Numbered from the stretch's first letter, positions 41,502 to 50,668 are shown. The stretch is DNA of 64,000 nt from Mycobacterium barrassiae (GCF_025822765.1 NZ_JACKUK010000016.1:126458-190457), one strand, 5' to 3'. Numbers and translations: made by a program. Notes: a model not told the origin generated them from the letters alone.

Positions 41502-42284
41502 GTGACGGCTTCGTGTGAGGGCAAGGTCGCCCTTGTGACCGGCACCAGTCGGGGGCTGGGCAAGGCGATCGCGAAACGACTGGCCGCCGAGGGTGCCACC
41601 GTCGCCCTCACCGCTCGCACCGCCGAGCCCGATCCGAAATACCAGGGCTCCTTGACGCAGACGCTCGAGGAGATCGAGCACGCCGGCGGATCGGCGATCA
41701 TCGTCCCCGCCGACCTCTCGAAACCCGAAGAGCGCGAACGACTCTTCACCGAGGTGGTCTTGAAAGTCGGTGCGCCGGACATTCTCGTCAACAACGCCGC
41801 GGTCACCTTTCTCCGGCCGCTCGACGAATTCCCGGATCGGCGGGTGCGGCTCATGACGGAGATGCACGTGATGGCGCCGTTGCACCTGACCCAGCTGGCG
41901 ATCCCCGGCATGCGCGAGCGCCATCGGGGCTGGGTGTTGAATGTGACATCGGTCGCCGGCGACCTGCCCGACGGTCCGCCCTTCTCCGATTTCGATCGTC
42001 AGGCCGGCTTCGGCATCTACGGCACCGTCAAGGCCGCGCTCAATCGTTTGACGAAAAGCCTTGCCGCCGAACTCTACGACGACGGCATCGCCGTCAACGC
42101 GGCCGCGCCGACCAACCCCGTCGCCACCGAAGGCGCGGGTGCACTCGACCTGGCCAAGACCGACACGGAGGACATCGCGCTGATCACCGAGACAGCGTTC
42201 GCGTTGTGCACAGGGGATCCGAAGACGCTGACGGGTCGCATCGCACACACCCAGACGTTCCTTCGCGAGATCGGTCGGCTGTGA
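41502..42284 (+). CDS. short-chain dehydrogenase/reductase
   Basis: A 260-residue SDR: cofactor motif TGTSRGLG, NNAAV in the middle, and YxxxK as YGTVK (GIYGTVKAALN). The SDR is somewhat longer between strands 2 and 3 (AEPDPKYQGSLTQTLEEIE). The GTG at 41502 has an AGGAGG overlapping the upstream stop. It is the likely beta-hydroxyacyl-CoA or alcohol oxidation step after the hydratase. Confidence 0.92.
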   Translation: MTASCEGKVALVTGTSRGLGKAIAKRLAAEGATVALTARTAEPDPKYQGSLTQTLEEIEHAGGSAIIVPADLSKPEERERLFTEVVLKVGAPDILVNNAAVTFLRPLDEFPDRRVRLMTEMHVMAPLHLTQLAIPGMRERHRGWVLNVTSVAGDLPDGPPFSDFDRQAGFGIYGTVKAALNRLTKSLAAELYDDGIAVNAAAPTNPVATEGAGALDLAKTDTEDIALITETAFALCTGDPKTLTGRIAHTQTFLREIGRL

Positions 42285-42369
42285 ACGGTCGGGGCGTCCG
42301 CGAGTGCACACCTGTTTTCGCGTCTGACGGCGTGTCGCGTGAACAACCGTACAGTCGGGGAGTGCGCCG

Positions 42370-43497
42370 GTGAGGCTTCAGCCGGCCGCCTATCTGCGGA
42401 CCACGCTTCCCTTGGATCTCTCCCAATTGGAACAGCTGGACAGTGGCCGCTACCACTCGATCTGGCTGCCCGACCACATGGTCAGCTTCTGGCCCGACTC
42501 GATCTGGACACCCGAATTTACCGATCTGGCCACGGTTTCCGCGTCGCCGCACCGCCACCTCGACGCGATGGCGGTCGCCGCGGCGGCGGCGGTTCTGACG
42601 CAGAACGTGCCGCTGGTCACCAGCGTGGTCGACACCGTGCGCCGTCATCCGGCGATGCTCGCGCAGAGCGCGCTGACCATCGATCATCTCGCCAAGGGCC
42701 GCTTCATCCTCGGCCTCGGCAGCGGCGAGACCGAGAACACGGTGCCCTACGGATTCGACTTCGCCAAACCGGTGAGCCGGTTCGAGGAGGCGCTGAACGT
42801 CATCCGCCTGTTCTGGGACAGCGACGGGCCAGTCGATTTCGACGGCGAGTTCTATCACCTCCACCACGCCCGCCTCGACACCGAACCGTATGACGGCACC
42901 CCTCCGCGAATCTGGATAGGAGCGAGCGGTCCGCGGACATTAGAAATCGTCGGGCGCTACGCCGACGGATGGTGGCCCACCGGGGCGTGGAATCCCGAGG
43001 ACTATGCCCAAAAGCTGGCCGCCGTAAGGGCTTCCGCGGAACGGGCCGGACGCGATCCCATGGCCATCACACCGTGCTACATCCAGGTATGCCTGATCGG
43101 CCGCGACGACGCCGCCCTGGCCGAGATCCTGGACGCTCCACTGGTCAAGGCGTTCCTGCTGCAGGTGTCGGCCGAGTTGCTCGCGAGCCTCGGCTACGAA
43201 CACCCGATGGGCGAGAACTGGCGCGGCTACCAGGACATCGACCCCGCGACCTTGACCCGCGAGCGCATCGTCGAGTTCCTCGACCGCGTCGACCCCGAAT
43301 CGATACTCGCCGTCGTCCCGCACGGCACTCCCAAACAGGTCGCACACATGATCAAGGACTACGTCGATGCGGGCCTGCGCGTGCCGAAGATCCTGGATTA
43401 TGGCGGGATGGCCGGGCTCTCGTACTCCGCCGCATCGGCCGACAACGTGCGCGCCGTCGAGGACGAACTGCTGAGCCTGTGCGGGGACATCCGGTGA
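42370..43497 (+). CDS. LLM class flavin/F420-dependent oxidoreductase
   Basis: A 375-residue luciferase-like TIM-barrel protein with WLPDHMVSFWP, GRFILGLGSGETEN and RIWIGASGPRTLEIVGRYADGWWP, typical of F420-type members. The GTG at 42370 is the only in-frame start near the 5' end and the gap to the preceding SDR is 85 nt. It could act as an F420-dependent dehydrogenase or Baeyer-Villiger-type monooxygenase. The downstream sulfotransferase overlaps its stop by 4 nt. Confidence 0.92.
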   Translation: MRLQPAAYLRTTLPLDLSQLEQLDSGRYHSIWLPDHMVSFWPDSIWTPEFTDLATVSASPHRHLDAMAVAAAAAVLTQNVPLVTSVVDTVRRHPAMLAQSALTIDHLAKGRFILGLGSGETENTVPYGFDFAKPVSRFEEALNVIRLFWDSDGPVDFDGEFYHLHHARLDTEPYDGTPPRIWIGASGPRTLEIVGRYADGWWPTGAWNPEDYAQKLAAVRASAERAGRDPMAITPCYIQVCLIGRDDAALAEILDAPLVKAFLLQVSAELLASLGYEHPMGENWRGYQDIDPATLTRERIVEFLDRVDPESILAVVPHGTPKQVAHMIKDYVDAGLRVPKILDYGGMAGLSYSAASADNVRAVEDELLSLCGDIR

Positions 43498-44663
43498 GCG
43501 CGATGCTGAACGCCGCCGACACGCTGCAGCGCGCGCAGGACGCGACGGGTCTGACCGACTATGGTGACCCGACACTGCCGGAGCGGTTCGCAACGGCTGT
43601 CGACCTTCTCAACGGCATGGGCATGGACGCCGACGGCCGCAGACAGGCCGAGGACGTCTGCCATTGGCTGCTCACCTCCCGCCTGGAGTTCTTCGAAGAC
43701 CGCAACCGATACCCGGTCGCCGACGAGGTCATCGAGCGGCCCATGTTCGTGACGGGTGAACCGCGCTCGGGGACCACTCTGATGCACGCGCTCATGTCGG
43801 TCGATCCCGATGCGCGCGCCCTTCGGTTCTGGGAGGTGATGTACCCGTCCCCACCGCCTGGCGGCTCCGACGACGACGATCCCCGCCGCGCCCGCGCCGA
43901 TGCCGATTGGCGTGAGATCAACGCCAAGATGCCGAAATGGCTGCACAGCCACCCGTACAACGACATGCTCGGCAACGGGTTACCGGAGGACGAGCGCACC
44001 TGGGCCTTCGACTTTCGCGTCATGACGCCGACCGCGTGGTGGCGGGTGCCGATGCCGACAGTGGTCGGTGGGCTGCCCACCGACGATGCCGCGCAGTACC
44101 GCATCCACAAGGGGATGCTGCAACAGTTCCAGTACGGACGGCCGCCGAAACAATGGGTTCTGAAGGGTTTTCACGGCTTCCGCCTGAAGGAGTTCTTCCA
44201 CTGCTATCCGGACGCGACCCTGCTGTGGCTGCACCGCGACCCCGTCCAGGTCGCGGCGTCGCGGACGATGATGATGGCCGACATCGCCGAGGGCATCGTC
44301 GGCCCCGTCGACCTGAAGGCTGCGGCGAAGATGCACCTCGAACTGACGCGGGCCTCCATCGCCAACACGATGACCAACCCGCTCACCGACGATGCGCGGA
44401 TCCTTCATGTGCGCTACACCGACTTCGTCGCCGACCCGGTGGGAACCGTCGGCCGCTACTACGAATTCTGTGGGCGGACACTCGGCGTCGATGCGGAGAC
44501 CGCGATGCGCGCCTACCTGAAGAACAACCCAGGTGACCGGCACGGGAAATTTCAGTACTCGACCAGGCTGCTCACCGACATCGGCGAGAACCTCGACGCG
44601 CTGCACGAGGAATTCCGGCCGTTCCGTGAGCGATTCGGCGTCGCGGTCGAGAAGAGGAACTGA
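43494..44663 (+). CDS. sulfotransferase family protein
   Basis: A 389-residue PAPS-dependent sulfotransferase-type protein: the 5'-phosphosulfate loop GEPRSGTT (about residues 89-95), the 3'-phosphate motif LHRDPVQVAASR and KGMLQQFQYG...KQWVLKGFHGF. Substrates in mycobacteria include sugars and sterols; here its position between an LLM enzyme and a TIM-barrel protein in a catabolic operon is unusual. The GTG overlaps the LLM stop (GTGA); an ATG at 43503 is an alternative start. Confidence 0.88.
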   Translation: MSAMLNAADTLQRAQDATGLTDYGDPTLPERFATAVDLLNGMGMDADGRRQAEDVCHWLLTSRLEFFEDRNRYPVADEVIERPMFVTGEPRSGTTLMHALMSVDPDARALRFWEVMYPSPPPGGSDDDDPRRARADADWREINAKMPKWLHSHPYNDMLGNGLPEDERTWAFDFRVMTPTAWWRVPMPTVVGGLPTDDAAQYRIHKGMLQQFQYGRPPKQWVLKGFHGFRLKEFFHCYPDATLLWLHRDPVQVAASRTMMMADIAEGIVGPVDLKAAAKMHLELTRASIANTMTNPLTDDARILHVRYTDFVADPVGTVGRYYEFCGRTLGVDAETAMRAYLKNNPGDRHGKFQYSTRLLTDIGENLDALHEEFRPFRERFGVAVEKRN

Positions 44664-44668
44664 GCACC

Positions 44669-45433
44669 ATGCACGGCAGGCTGTCGGTGCACAGTGTGAC
44701 GTTTCTCGGCACGCCCGTCGCCGAGCAGCACGCGATATGGCGCGCGCTCGGACTCACCCGGCTCAGCCTCATCGACTCCCAACTCGACGAATCCGGGCTG
44801 CGGCAGCTCATCGAGCAGCACCGATATTCGGTCGACACCGTCTACCACCTGTTCGACTCGGGGGCGGGCCTGTCCCGAGTCATCGAAAGCGCTGCCGCGG
44901 TCGGTGCGCGTGTCGTCTACATGCTGACCGGTGGCCGGGGCGAATTGGCTTGGGAACAGGCGGCCGAACGATTCTGCGGAGCGATCGCGCCCTGCGTGGA
45001 CGAGGCGCGGCAGGCAGGCGTTGCGTTGGCGATCGAGAATGCCTCCGTACTCTACGCCGACATCCACTTCGCCCATACGCTGCGCGATACGACGACGCTC
45101 GCGGAGATGGCCGGAGTGGGAATCTGTATCGACCTGTTTCACTGCTGGGCCGAGGCCGACCTCGCCGGTCTGGTCGGCCGTGCGTTGCCGCGGACCGTCC
45201 AGATTCAGCTCAGCGACTACGTGCTCGGTGATCGCGCACTGCCTGCCCGCGCCGTCCCCGGTGACGGGGTGATCCCGATCGAGCCGTTCATCCGGCAGGC
45301 TCTCGATGGCGGGTACGCCCACGGCTTCGACCTGGAGCTGATCGGACCGCGAATTGAGGCCGAGGGCCGAATAGAGGCGGCCCGCCGCAGTTGCGAACGA
45401 GTATCGACGATGCTGAAAAGACTTGGTGCATAG
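44669..45433 (+). CDS. sugar phosphate isomerase/epimerase (xylose-isomerase-like TIM barrel)
   Basis: A 254-residue AP-endonuclease-2/xylose-isomerase-like barrel. Metal ligands appear plausible in LAIENASVLYADIHF, ICIDLFHCW and DLELIGP. Related proteins isomerise or dehydrate sugars and inositols, but the substrate is not assignable. It starts 5 nt after the sulfotransferase stop and ends 9 nt before the DUF1214 gene. Confidence 0.82.
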   Translation: MHGRLSVHSVTFLGTPVAEQHAIWRALGLTRLSLIDSQLDESGLRQLIEQHRYSVDTVYHLFDSGAGLSRVIESAAAVGARVVYMLTGGRGELAWEQAAERFCGAIAPCVDEARQAGVALAIENASVLYADIHFAHTLRDTTTLAEMAGVGICIDLFHCWAEADLAGLVGRALPRTVQIQLSDYVLGDRALPARAVPGDGVIPIEPFIRQALDGGYAHGFDLELIGPRIEAEGRIEAARRSCERVSTMLKRLGA

Positions 45434-45442
45434 GGGATACCG

Positions 45443-46651
45443 ATGGCTTACGGCGACGGCCCTGACGATGCGGCGTTGTATGCCGCGTGGGCACAATTCT
45501 GCGACCGGTTGAAGGCCGCGGGCGAACGGGTCTTCAAGGACTACAACGCCGCCTCCGGTCTGCAGCGCGCCGACGGCTTCCGGTTCCTCACCCAGAACCT
45601 CGGGCAGGCGTTCGACCTGGCACTGGAGACCAAGGACACCCGCTACCCGGCGATCCACACCTTCTGCAATCCGACGCGCAAGCTCGGCGGCGACTGCGCG
45701 GACTTCGTTTACCAGCAGGCATGGATCGACGGCGAGTCGACGTACCGCATCACCGGCGAGCGGGGGACCGCCCGGTTCCTCAACATCACCGTGCAGGGCC
45801 CGCGCATAGACGGCCCAGGTGTCCTGCACGAACCGTTCGGTGATGTGCCGGAGGCGAACCTGAGCGGTCAGGCGCTATACACCGAGCCCGACGGCACTTT
45901 CGAGATCTACATCGGTGGTCGGCAACGAGGCCCGAACTGGCTACCCACCACGACCGGCTCGCGAAAGCTGTTCATCCGGCAGGGCTTTGATTCGTGGGAT
46001 GAACGTCCGGCCCGCATGCGGATCGAGCGGGTCGGTATGGACACTCCCAAACCGCCGCCCACCCCCGCGGTGATGATCGCTGCGATGGATTGGGCGGGTG
46101 GGTTTGTCACGGGTCTGATGGACGACTGGCCGGAGTTTTCGTTCAGCTTCGGCGGGGTGGACGCCGACAACCCCAACCGGTTCCCGCAGCCGCTCACCAC
46201 CGACTCAGACGCGAAACGCGGTCGCGCAGCGACGAACATGCACTGGGTGCTGGCCGCCGATGAGGCGCTGGTCATCGAATTCGACGCGCATGAGGGGCTG
46301 TGGATGTTCACGAACATGGGCGTCTTCTTCACCAGCATGGACTACCTCTACCGGCCGGTCAGCTACACGCCGAGCCGGACCGCGGTGGACGCCGACGGCA
46401 GGGTGCGACTGGTGCTGGCTCACGATGATCCGGGATACCACAACTGGATCGACACCCAGGGCTTCGAGCGCGGCAACATCACCTACCGGCACATGCTCGA
46501 AGGCGAGCCGGCCGAGCTGCACACGCGGGTGATCAAGCGGGCCGGCCTGGCCGACGCACTGCCGCCCGACAGCGCGACCGTCACCGCCTCGGAACGCGTC
46601 GCGCAGATGTGGGCCCGGTTCAACGGGATTCGGCAGCGCTACGATCTGTGA
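45443..46651 (+). CDS. DUF1214 domain-containing protein
   Basis: A 402-residue protein, soluble, with a C-terminal DUF1214-type beta-rich domain (HDDPGYHNWIDTQGFERGNITYR). The N-terminal part includes CADFVYQQAWIDGESTYRI. The function of the family is unknown, and some members occur in catabolic or cell-envelope loci. It closes the large acyl-CoA dehydrogenase operon; one base separates its stop from the stop of the convergent secreted-protein gene. Confidence 0.85.
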   Translation: MAYGDGPDDAALYAAWAQFCDRLKAAGERVFKDYNAASGLQRADGFRFLTQNLGQAFDLALETKDTRYPAIHTFCNPTRKLGGDCADFVYQQAWIDGESTYRITGERGTARFLNITVQGPRIDGPGVLHEPFGDVPEANLSGQALYTEPDGTFEIYIGGRQRGPNWLPTTTGSRKLFIRQGFDSWDERPARMRIERVGMDTPKPPPTPAVMIAAMDWAGGFVTGLMDDWPEFSFSFGGVDADNPNRFPQPLTTDSDAKRGRAATNMHWVLAADEALVIEFDAHEGLWMFTNMGVFFTSMDYLYRPVSYTPSRTAVDADGRVRLVLAHDDPGYHNWIDTQGFERGNITYRHMLEGEPAELHTRVIKRAGLADALPPDSATVTASERVAQMWARFNGIRQRYDL

Positions 46652-46652
46652 A

Positions 46653-47093
46653 TCAGAGCCGCTGCAGCTTGAACGTCCAGAACTGCTTTCCTGGTGGGCC
46701 GTTGAAACATCCCACGTCATAAACCGAGTCGATGGTTCCGACAAGTGACACCGCATCCCACGAATAGGTGTCACGGGTCGGCATGCTGTAACCCGGGAGG
46801 CACCGCAGGCCGTCGTTGACGTCGACGGTGAACGTATAACGACCGTCCACCAGATAAGCCTTGGAGCGGTAGTCGGCGTAGAACTTGAGTCGCGGGATCC
46901 CGCTGACGTCGATGCACTCCGCCGATTTCTCGGGGATGCACTGCGCGACGAACCACACCCATGACGCCTGTGTGTACCTGTTGGTGAGCAGGTCGTAGTT
47001 ACCCAGCAACATCGCCGCCTTGGCTGGCGGGGGGACCACCATGGCGGCCGCTGTCAGCAGGACCGCCGCGGCGACAGCCTTCAACGACCTCAC
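46653..47093 (-). CDS. small secreted protein, unknown function
   Basis: A 146-residue protein. The GTG at 47093, after a GGAGG box, gives a typical signal peptide (RSLKAVAAAVLLTAAAMVVPPP) with a likely cleavage after AKA near residue 27. The mature part contains Cys residues (CIPEKSAEC, GLRCLPG, VGCFNG) that may form disulfides. Secreted mycobacterial proteins of this kind have no known activity; the partial protein at 63510 is similar in type (signal sequence, aromatic and Cys rich) but not clearly homologous. Confidence 0.8.
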   Translation of the reverse strand: MRSLKAVAAAVLLTAAAMVVPPPAKAAMLLGNYDLLTNRYTQASWVWFVAQCIPEKSAECIDVSGIPRLKFYADYRSKAYLVDGRYTFTVDVNDGLRCLPGYSMPTRDTYSWDAVSLVGTIDSVYDVGCFNGPPGKQFWTFKLQRL

Positions 47094-47157
47094 GAGCGTC
47101 CTCCAATCTCGATTGCTGGCTGCATCAAACCACTCGGTCAGGAACTGGGTTGGTGAT

Positions 47158-48537
47158 TCAGTCAATCACGACGGCAGCCTTGTGCTCGGTGATAGGTCTG
47201 GCCGGCTGCTGCTCGTCGCAGATGCGCTGCAGTTTCTCCAGGGTCTCGTCCAGACCGGGGCCCAGAGGCTTGCTCGGCGTGAACGTCGCAGGCAGGTGCT
47301 TCATACCCTGAATGACACCGATCGTCTCGTAGTGCTCGGTGCCCTCGGGATCGCAGACGTAGTCCGGCATGCGGTCGAGCACCGCCGTCACCATCGACTT
47401 GAACACCGTACGGGCCACGTTGGAGCCCACACAGCGGTGCACACCGATACCGAAGCTGAAGTGCCGGTTGCCCTTCCGGTCCAGGATCACTTCGTTGGGG
47501 TTCTCGAACACCGCCGCATCACGGTTCGCCATGGCCCACGAAATCCAAAGGCGTTCGCCTTCCTTGAACTTCGTGCCCTCGATCTCGACATCGTCGGCAA
47601 AGGTGCGACCGTCACCCGGGGCAGGCGTGTAGTAGCGCAGGAACTCCTCGGTGGCCGGATCCAGCAGGGTGTCACGTTCGCGGCTGAGCAGCCCGCGCTG
47701 GTCCGGATGCTCGGACAGCCACTCCAGCGCATGGGCGGTCAATGCGGTCGTGGTGTCGAAGCCGCCGCCGATGATCAACCCGAGATTGCCGAGGATCTCG
47801 AGGTCGGGGGCGGGTTCACCGTCAATGCGCAACTGCAGCAGGGCGTTGATCAGGCCGGGCCTGGGGTTCTCCCGAACCTCCATCATCGTGTTGATCATGT
47901 CGATGCCCATCTGCCGATTCATCTCGGCGACCCGCGGCGCGTCCGGCGAGTGTTCGGGAGTGGACACCGACAGGTGCGCGGGCTCGCTGTAGACCGGCCA
48001 CTTCTTCAGCTCGATGCCCATCATCGCGAGAGTGAGCACCGCGGGCACGATGTTGGCGAGGTCGTCGACGAAGTCGATGCGGCCCGACTCGATCTTCTCG
48101 TCCAGCGCCGCCCGGGTGATCTCGTCGACGAAGGGCTTCCAGCGCTTGACCGCAGCGGGGGAGAGGTACGGATTCAACGCTCCGCGGTAGATACTGTGCT
48201 CGGGCTCGTCCATCTCCAGGATGCCGCCGCGAACCACGGTGGCCCGCTGCGCTTTCGGAATCGTGATGCCCTGGTAGCCCCTGCGCTCGCCGTTGATGTC
48301 GTGGTCGTTGGACACCACGGGGCAGCGCGCGAGCTCGAACACGTGCTTGCTGTCGGCAGCGACCCAATGCCCGTCGTAGACGTCCGTCCACGCCATCGGG
48401 CACTTGGCGTGCATCTCCTCGGTGATCTTCTCGAACTGTTCCCGATACTCCGGGGTGTGCCGATCGAAGTGATACCGATTCTTCTTGCGCTCGCTGTCGG
48501 CGGCAGCGCGATCCGCAATGTCGTCGACGTTACTCAA
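47158..48537 (-). CDS. cytochrome P450
   Basis: A 459-residue P450: I-helix IIGGGFDTTTA (the usual AGxDT appears as GGFDT), ExxR as EFLR, and the heme loop FGIGVHRCVG with C369. The TTG start at 48537 is supported by AGGGAG 8 nt upstream; a longer frame from 48612 has no RBS. The N-terminal segment before the fold is longer than usual (about 30 hydrophilic residues), and the C terminus is extended to about 90 residues after the Cys. It follows a ferredoxin gene and the SDR pair in one operon. Confidence 0.93.
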   Translation of the reverse strand: MSNVDDIADRAAADSERKKNRYHFDRHTPEYREQFEKITEEMHAKCPMAWTDVYDGHWVAADSKHVFELARCPVVSNDHDINGERRGYQGITIPKAQRATVVRGGILEMDEPEHSIYRGALNPYLSPAAVKRWKPFVDEITRAALDEKIESGRIDFVDDLANIVPAVLTLAMMGIELKKWPVYSEPAHLSVSTPEHSPDAPRVAEMNRQMGIDMINTMMEVRENPRPGLINALLQLRIDGEPAPDLEILGNLGLIIGGGFDTTTALTAHALEWLSEHPDQRGLLSRERDTLLDPATEEFLRYYTPAPGDGRTFADDVEIEGTKFKEGERLWISWAMANRDAAVFENPNEVILDRKGNRHFSFGIGVHRCVGSNVARTVFKSMVTAVLDRMPDYVCDPEGTEHYETIGVIQGMKHLPATFTPSKPLGPGLDETLEKLQRICDEQQPARPITEHKAAVVID

Positions 48538-48578
48538 CGCTTGTCTCCCTGTGCTTTCGGTCAGTGACTGCCGGCTCG

Positions 48579-48773
48579 TCACTCTTCGATCGAGATGGCC
48601 TGCTCGGGACACGACTGCACCGCTTCGCGCACCGCGTCCTCCTGGTCGGGTGGCACCACTTCGTTCACAGGCGAGGCGGTTCCGTCAATGTCGCTGAGCT
48701 CGAACGAATCCGGCGCGATCATCGAGCACAGCGTGTGGCCCTGGCAGCGTTGTGAATCAACGAAAACCTTCAC
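48579..48773 (-). CDS. [3Fe-4S] ferredoxin, His type
   Basis: A 64-residue ferredoxin: C10, H13 at the variable position (CQGHTLC), C16 and C55-P. It lies between the SDR and P450 genes (21 and 41 nt gaps) and is probably the redox partner of the P450 at 47158. Confidence 0.94.
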   Translation of the reverse strand: MKVFVDSQRCQGHTLCSMIAPDSFELSDIDGTASPVNEVVPPDQEDAVREAVQSCPEQAISIEE

Positions 48774-48794
48774 GGCGTTCTCCTGCCTTCCGGG

Positions 48795-49655
48795 TCAGTT
48801 GTGGTAGTCGTACCACTTGAGGTAGCCACCGGCGTCGACCCGAACCTGCATGCCGGTGACATAACGCGCCTCATCCGACGCCAGCCACAGCACCGCGTTG
48901 CTGATGTCCACCGGCTCGATCCACGGCACCTTCATGGCCTGTTGGACGTAGAAAACGGGTTCGGCGTCGGCGAGCGTCGGCTTGTCCAGATCGGGGCGGA
49001 ACGACCGGTACATCGGCTCGCTCTGCAACATGTCGGTGTTGCAGTTGGTCGGGTGCACAACGTTCGCGCGGATTCCCCGTGGTGCGAGCTCGGTCGCCAG
49101 GTCGTGGACGTAGGCCGACAGCGCCCGCTTGCTGTGGACATAGGCCATACCGCCGGGGTCGCCGCCGGGGTTGGGCTTGTTGTGAGTGTCCATCAATGCT
49201 GCGGTCGACCCGGTCGCCACGATCGCTCCGCCTTCGGTCAGATGCGGCAGCGCGACATTGATCGCGTTGAGCGTGCCGACGAGGTTGGTGTTGATGACGT
49301 CGACCCAGGCCTGCAGCGGCGGATCGCCCTTCATCCCCGCGATGCCTGCCTGGGCCACCACGATGTCGAGATGGCCGAACTGGGAAAGACCTTCTTCGAG
49401 CGCGGTACGCAGCTGCGACGCCTCACGCACGTCGGCCTGCGCGGTGAACACGCTGCGGCCCGTCTTCTCGACGAGCTTGGCGGTCTCCTCGAGATCCTCC
49501 GGCGTCGCCATCGGGTAACCGATCGTCGGAATGTCCTGGCAGAGGTCGACGGCGATGATGTCGGCGCCTTCCTCGGCGAGCCGGACCGCGTGGCTGCGGC
49601 CCTGTCCGCGCGCAGCGCCGGTGACGAAGGCGACCTTCCCCTGTACTCGTCCCAT
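48795..49655 (-). CDS. mycofactocin-coupled SDR family oxidoreductase
   Basis: A 286-residue SDR with the hallmarks of mycofactocin-dependent members: GKVAFVTGAARGQGRSHAV, then AVDLCQDIPTIGYP followed by an insertion of about 30 residues (MATPEDLEETAKLVEKTGR) before strand 3, and YVHSK as the catalytic YxxxK. These enzymes hold a non-exchangeable nicotinamide and pass electrons to mycofactocin. ATG at 49655 with AAAGGA upstream; earlier in-frame starts lack support. It sits with another SDR and the P450-ferredoxin pair, suggesting oxidation of an alcohol made by the P450. Confidence 0.95.
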   Translation of the reverse strand: MGRVQGKVAFVTGAARGQGRSHAVRLAEEGADIIAVDLCQDIPTIGYPMATPEDLEETAKLVEKTGRSVFTAQADVREASQLRTALEEGLSQFGHLDIVVAQAGIAGMKGDPPLQAWVDVINTNLVGTLNAINVALPHLTEGGAIVATGSTAALMDTHNKPNPGGDPGGMAYVHSKRALSAYVHDLATELAPRGIRANVVHPTNCNTDMLQSEPMYRSFRPDLDKPTLADAEPVFYVQQAMKVPWIEPVDISNAVLWLASDEARYVTGMQVRVDAGGYLKWYDYHN

Positions 49656-49705
49656 TGAGATGTCCTTTCGACTGTGCAGATTCGGTCTCTCGACCGTGCT
49701 GTTGG

Positions 49706-50404
49706 TTACGTATTCCGGCCGCCGTTGACGCCCAAGATCTGTCCGGTGATGTAGCCCGCCTCCTCGGAGATGAGGAATGCGCATGCCGCCGCGATGTCCT
49801 CGGGCTTGCCGATACGGCGCACCGGCGTCGACTCGATGCTTTGTTGCACGGTCAGATAGCCGCGTTCTTCGGACTTGCGCAGCATCGGAGTGTCGATGAA
49901 GCCGGGCGGCACCGCGTTGACGGTGATGCCGGCGGGGCCGTACTCCAGCGCGAGTGACTTCGTGAGTCCGTTGACCGCCGACTTGGCGGCGACGTATGGG
50001 GACATGTACGGCTGACCGGAATGGGTGCTCGACGACGAGATGTTGACGATGCGGCCCCAGCCGGCCTCGATCATGTCGGGCAGCACGGCCTGGATGCAGT
50101 GGAACACGCCGTTGAGGTTGACGTCGACGACGCGCTGCCAGTCCTCGAACGAGATGTCCGTGAAGCGTTTGAACTTCTCCAACCCCGCCGCGTTCACCAG
50201 AACCGTCACCGGGCCGAGCTTGGCGCGGACGGCATCGAGAGCTGCGTCGACCTGCGCGCGGTCGGTGACGTCGGCGACGTATGAGTGGTCACCGTCCGAC
50301 GGAGTGAGATCGAGAATCGCGACATTCATGCCGTCGGCGCGCAATCGCTGCGCGACGGCCTGCCCGATGCCGGAGCCCCCTCCGGTCACGACAGCGTTCT
50401 TCAA
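49706..50404 (-). CDS. short-chain dehydrogenase/reductase
   Basis: A 232-residue SDR: TGGGSGIG, NAAGLEKF, catalytic Ser in SSSSTHSG, and YVAAK (PYVAAKSAVNG), with YITGQILGVNGG at the end. The TTG at 50404 is the first possible start after an in-frame stop about 16 nt upstream; a weak GGCAGG precedes it. It is the first gene of the SDR-SDR-ferredoxin-P450 operon, with motif B site 4 about 46 bp upstream. Confidence 0.9.
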   Translation of the reverse strand: MKNAVVTGGGSGIGQAVAQRLRADGMNVAILDLTPSDGDHSYVADVTDRAQVDAALDAVRAKLGPVTVLVNAAGLEKFKRFTDISFEDWQRVVDVNLNGVFHCIQAVLPDMIEAGWGRIVNISSSSTHSGQPYMSPYVAAKSAVNGLTKSLALEYGPAGITVNAVPPGFIDTPMLRKSEERGYLTVQQSIESTPVRRIGKPEDIAAACAFLISEEAGYITGQILGVNGGRNT

Positions 50405-50449
50405 ACCCGCACCTGCCGGTCATGCATCAAGAATCGTCCTTCCGATTAT

Positions 50450-50464
50450 GAGAACCGTACTCTC
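50450..50464. promoter_or_regulatory. motif B site 4
   Basis: GAGAACCGTACTCTC is a 15-base near-palindrome with one arm mismatch, in the divergent gap between the SDR operon and the ALDH gene. Read on the minus strand it is followed by CATAAT, a possible -10 for the SDR operon. Confidence 0.55.
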
Positions 50465-50609
50465 GTCGCCCGCAAAACCGCAAGACAGCTTGACGGCCCG
50501 ATTCGCACTGGTGAGACGTTTGCTCGGTGATTGTCGCACCGTTAACCGCAGGCAGGTGGAGTTCTGGGCATTTCCTTGAGTTCTCTTGTCGCGAATGTAT
50601 GATTCGCCG

Positions 50610-50634
50610 GTGATGAGAATGAAGTTTCCATCAC
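50610..50634. promoter_or_regulatory. inverted repeat upstream of the ALDH gene
   Basis: The arms GTGATGAGAA and TTTCCATCAC match at 8 of 10 positions around a 5-base centre, about 35 bp upstream of the ALDH start. Possible operator for the ALDH-CoA-transferase operon; no other copy is seen in the window. Confidence 0.4.
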
Positions 50635-50668
50635 ACTCGGTCTGGTGGGGCGTGTGCTGAGGAGGATG

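Noticed and set aside
47020-48567. 515-codon plus-strand frame opposite the P450 at 47158
   Set aside because: Antisense to a P450 with intact heme motif; no recognisable domain.
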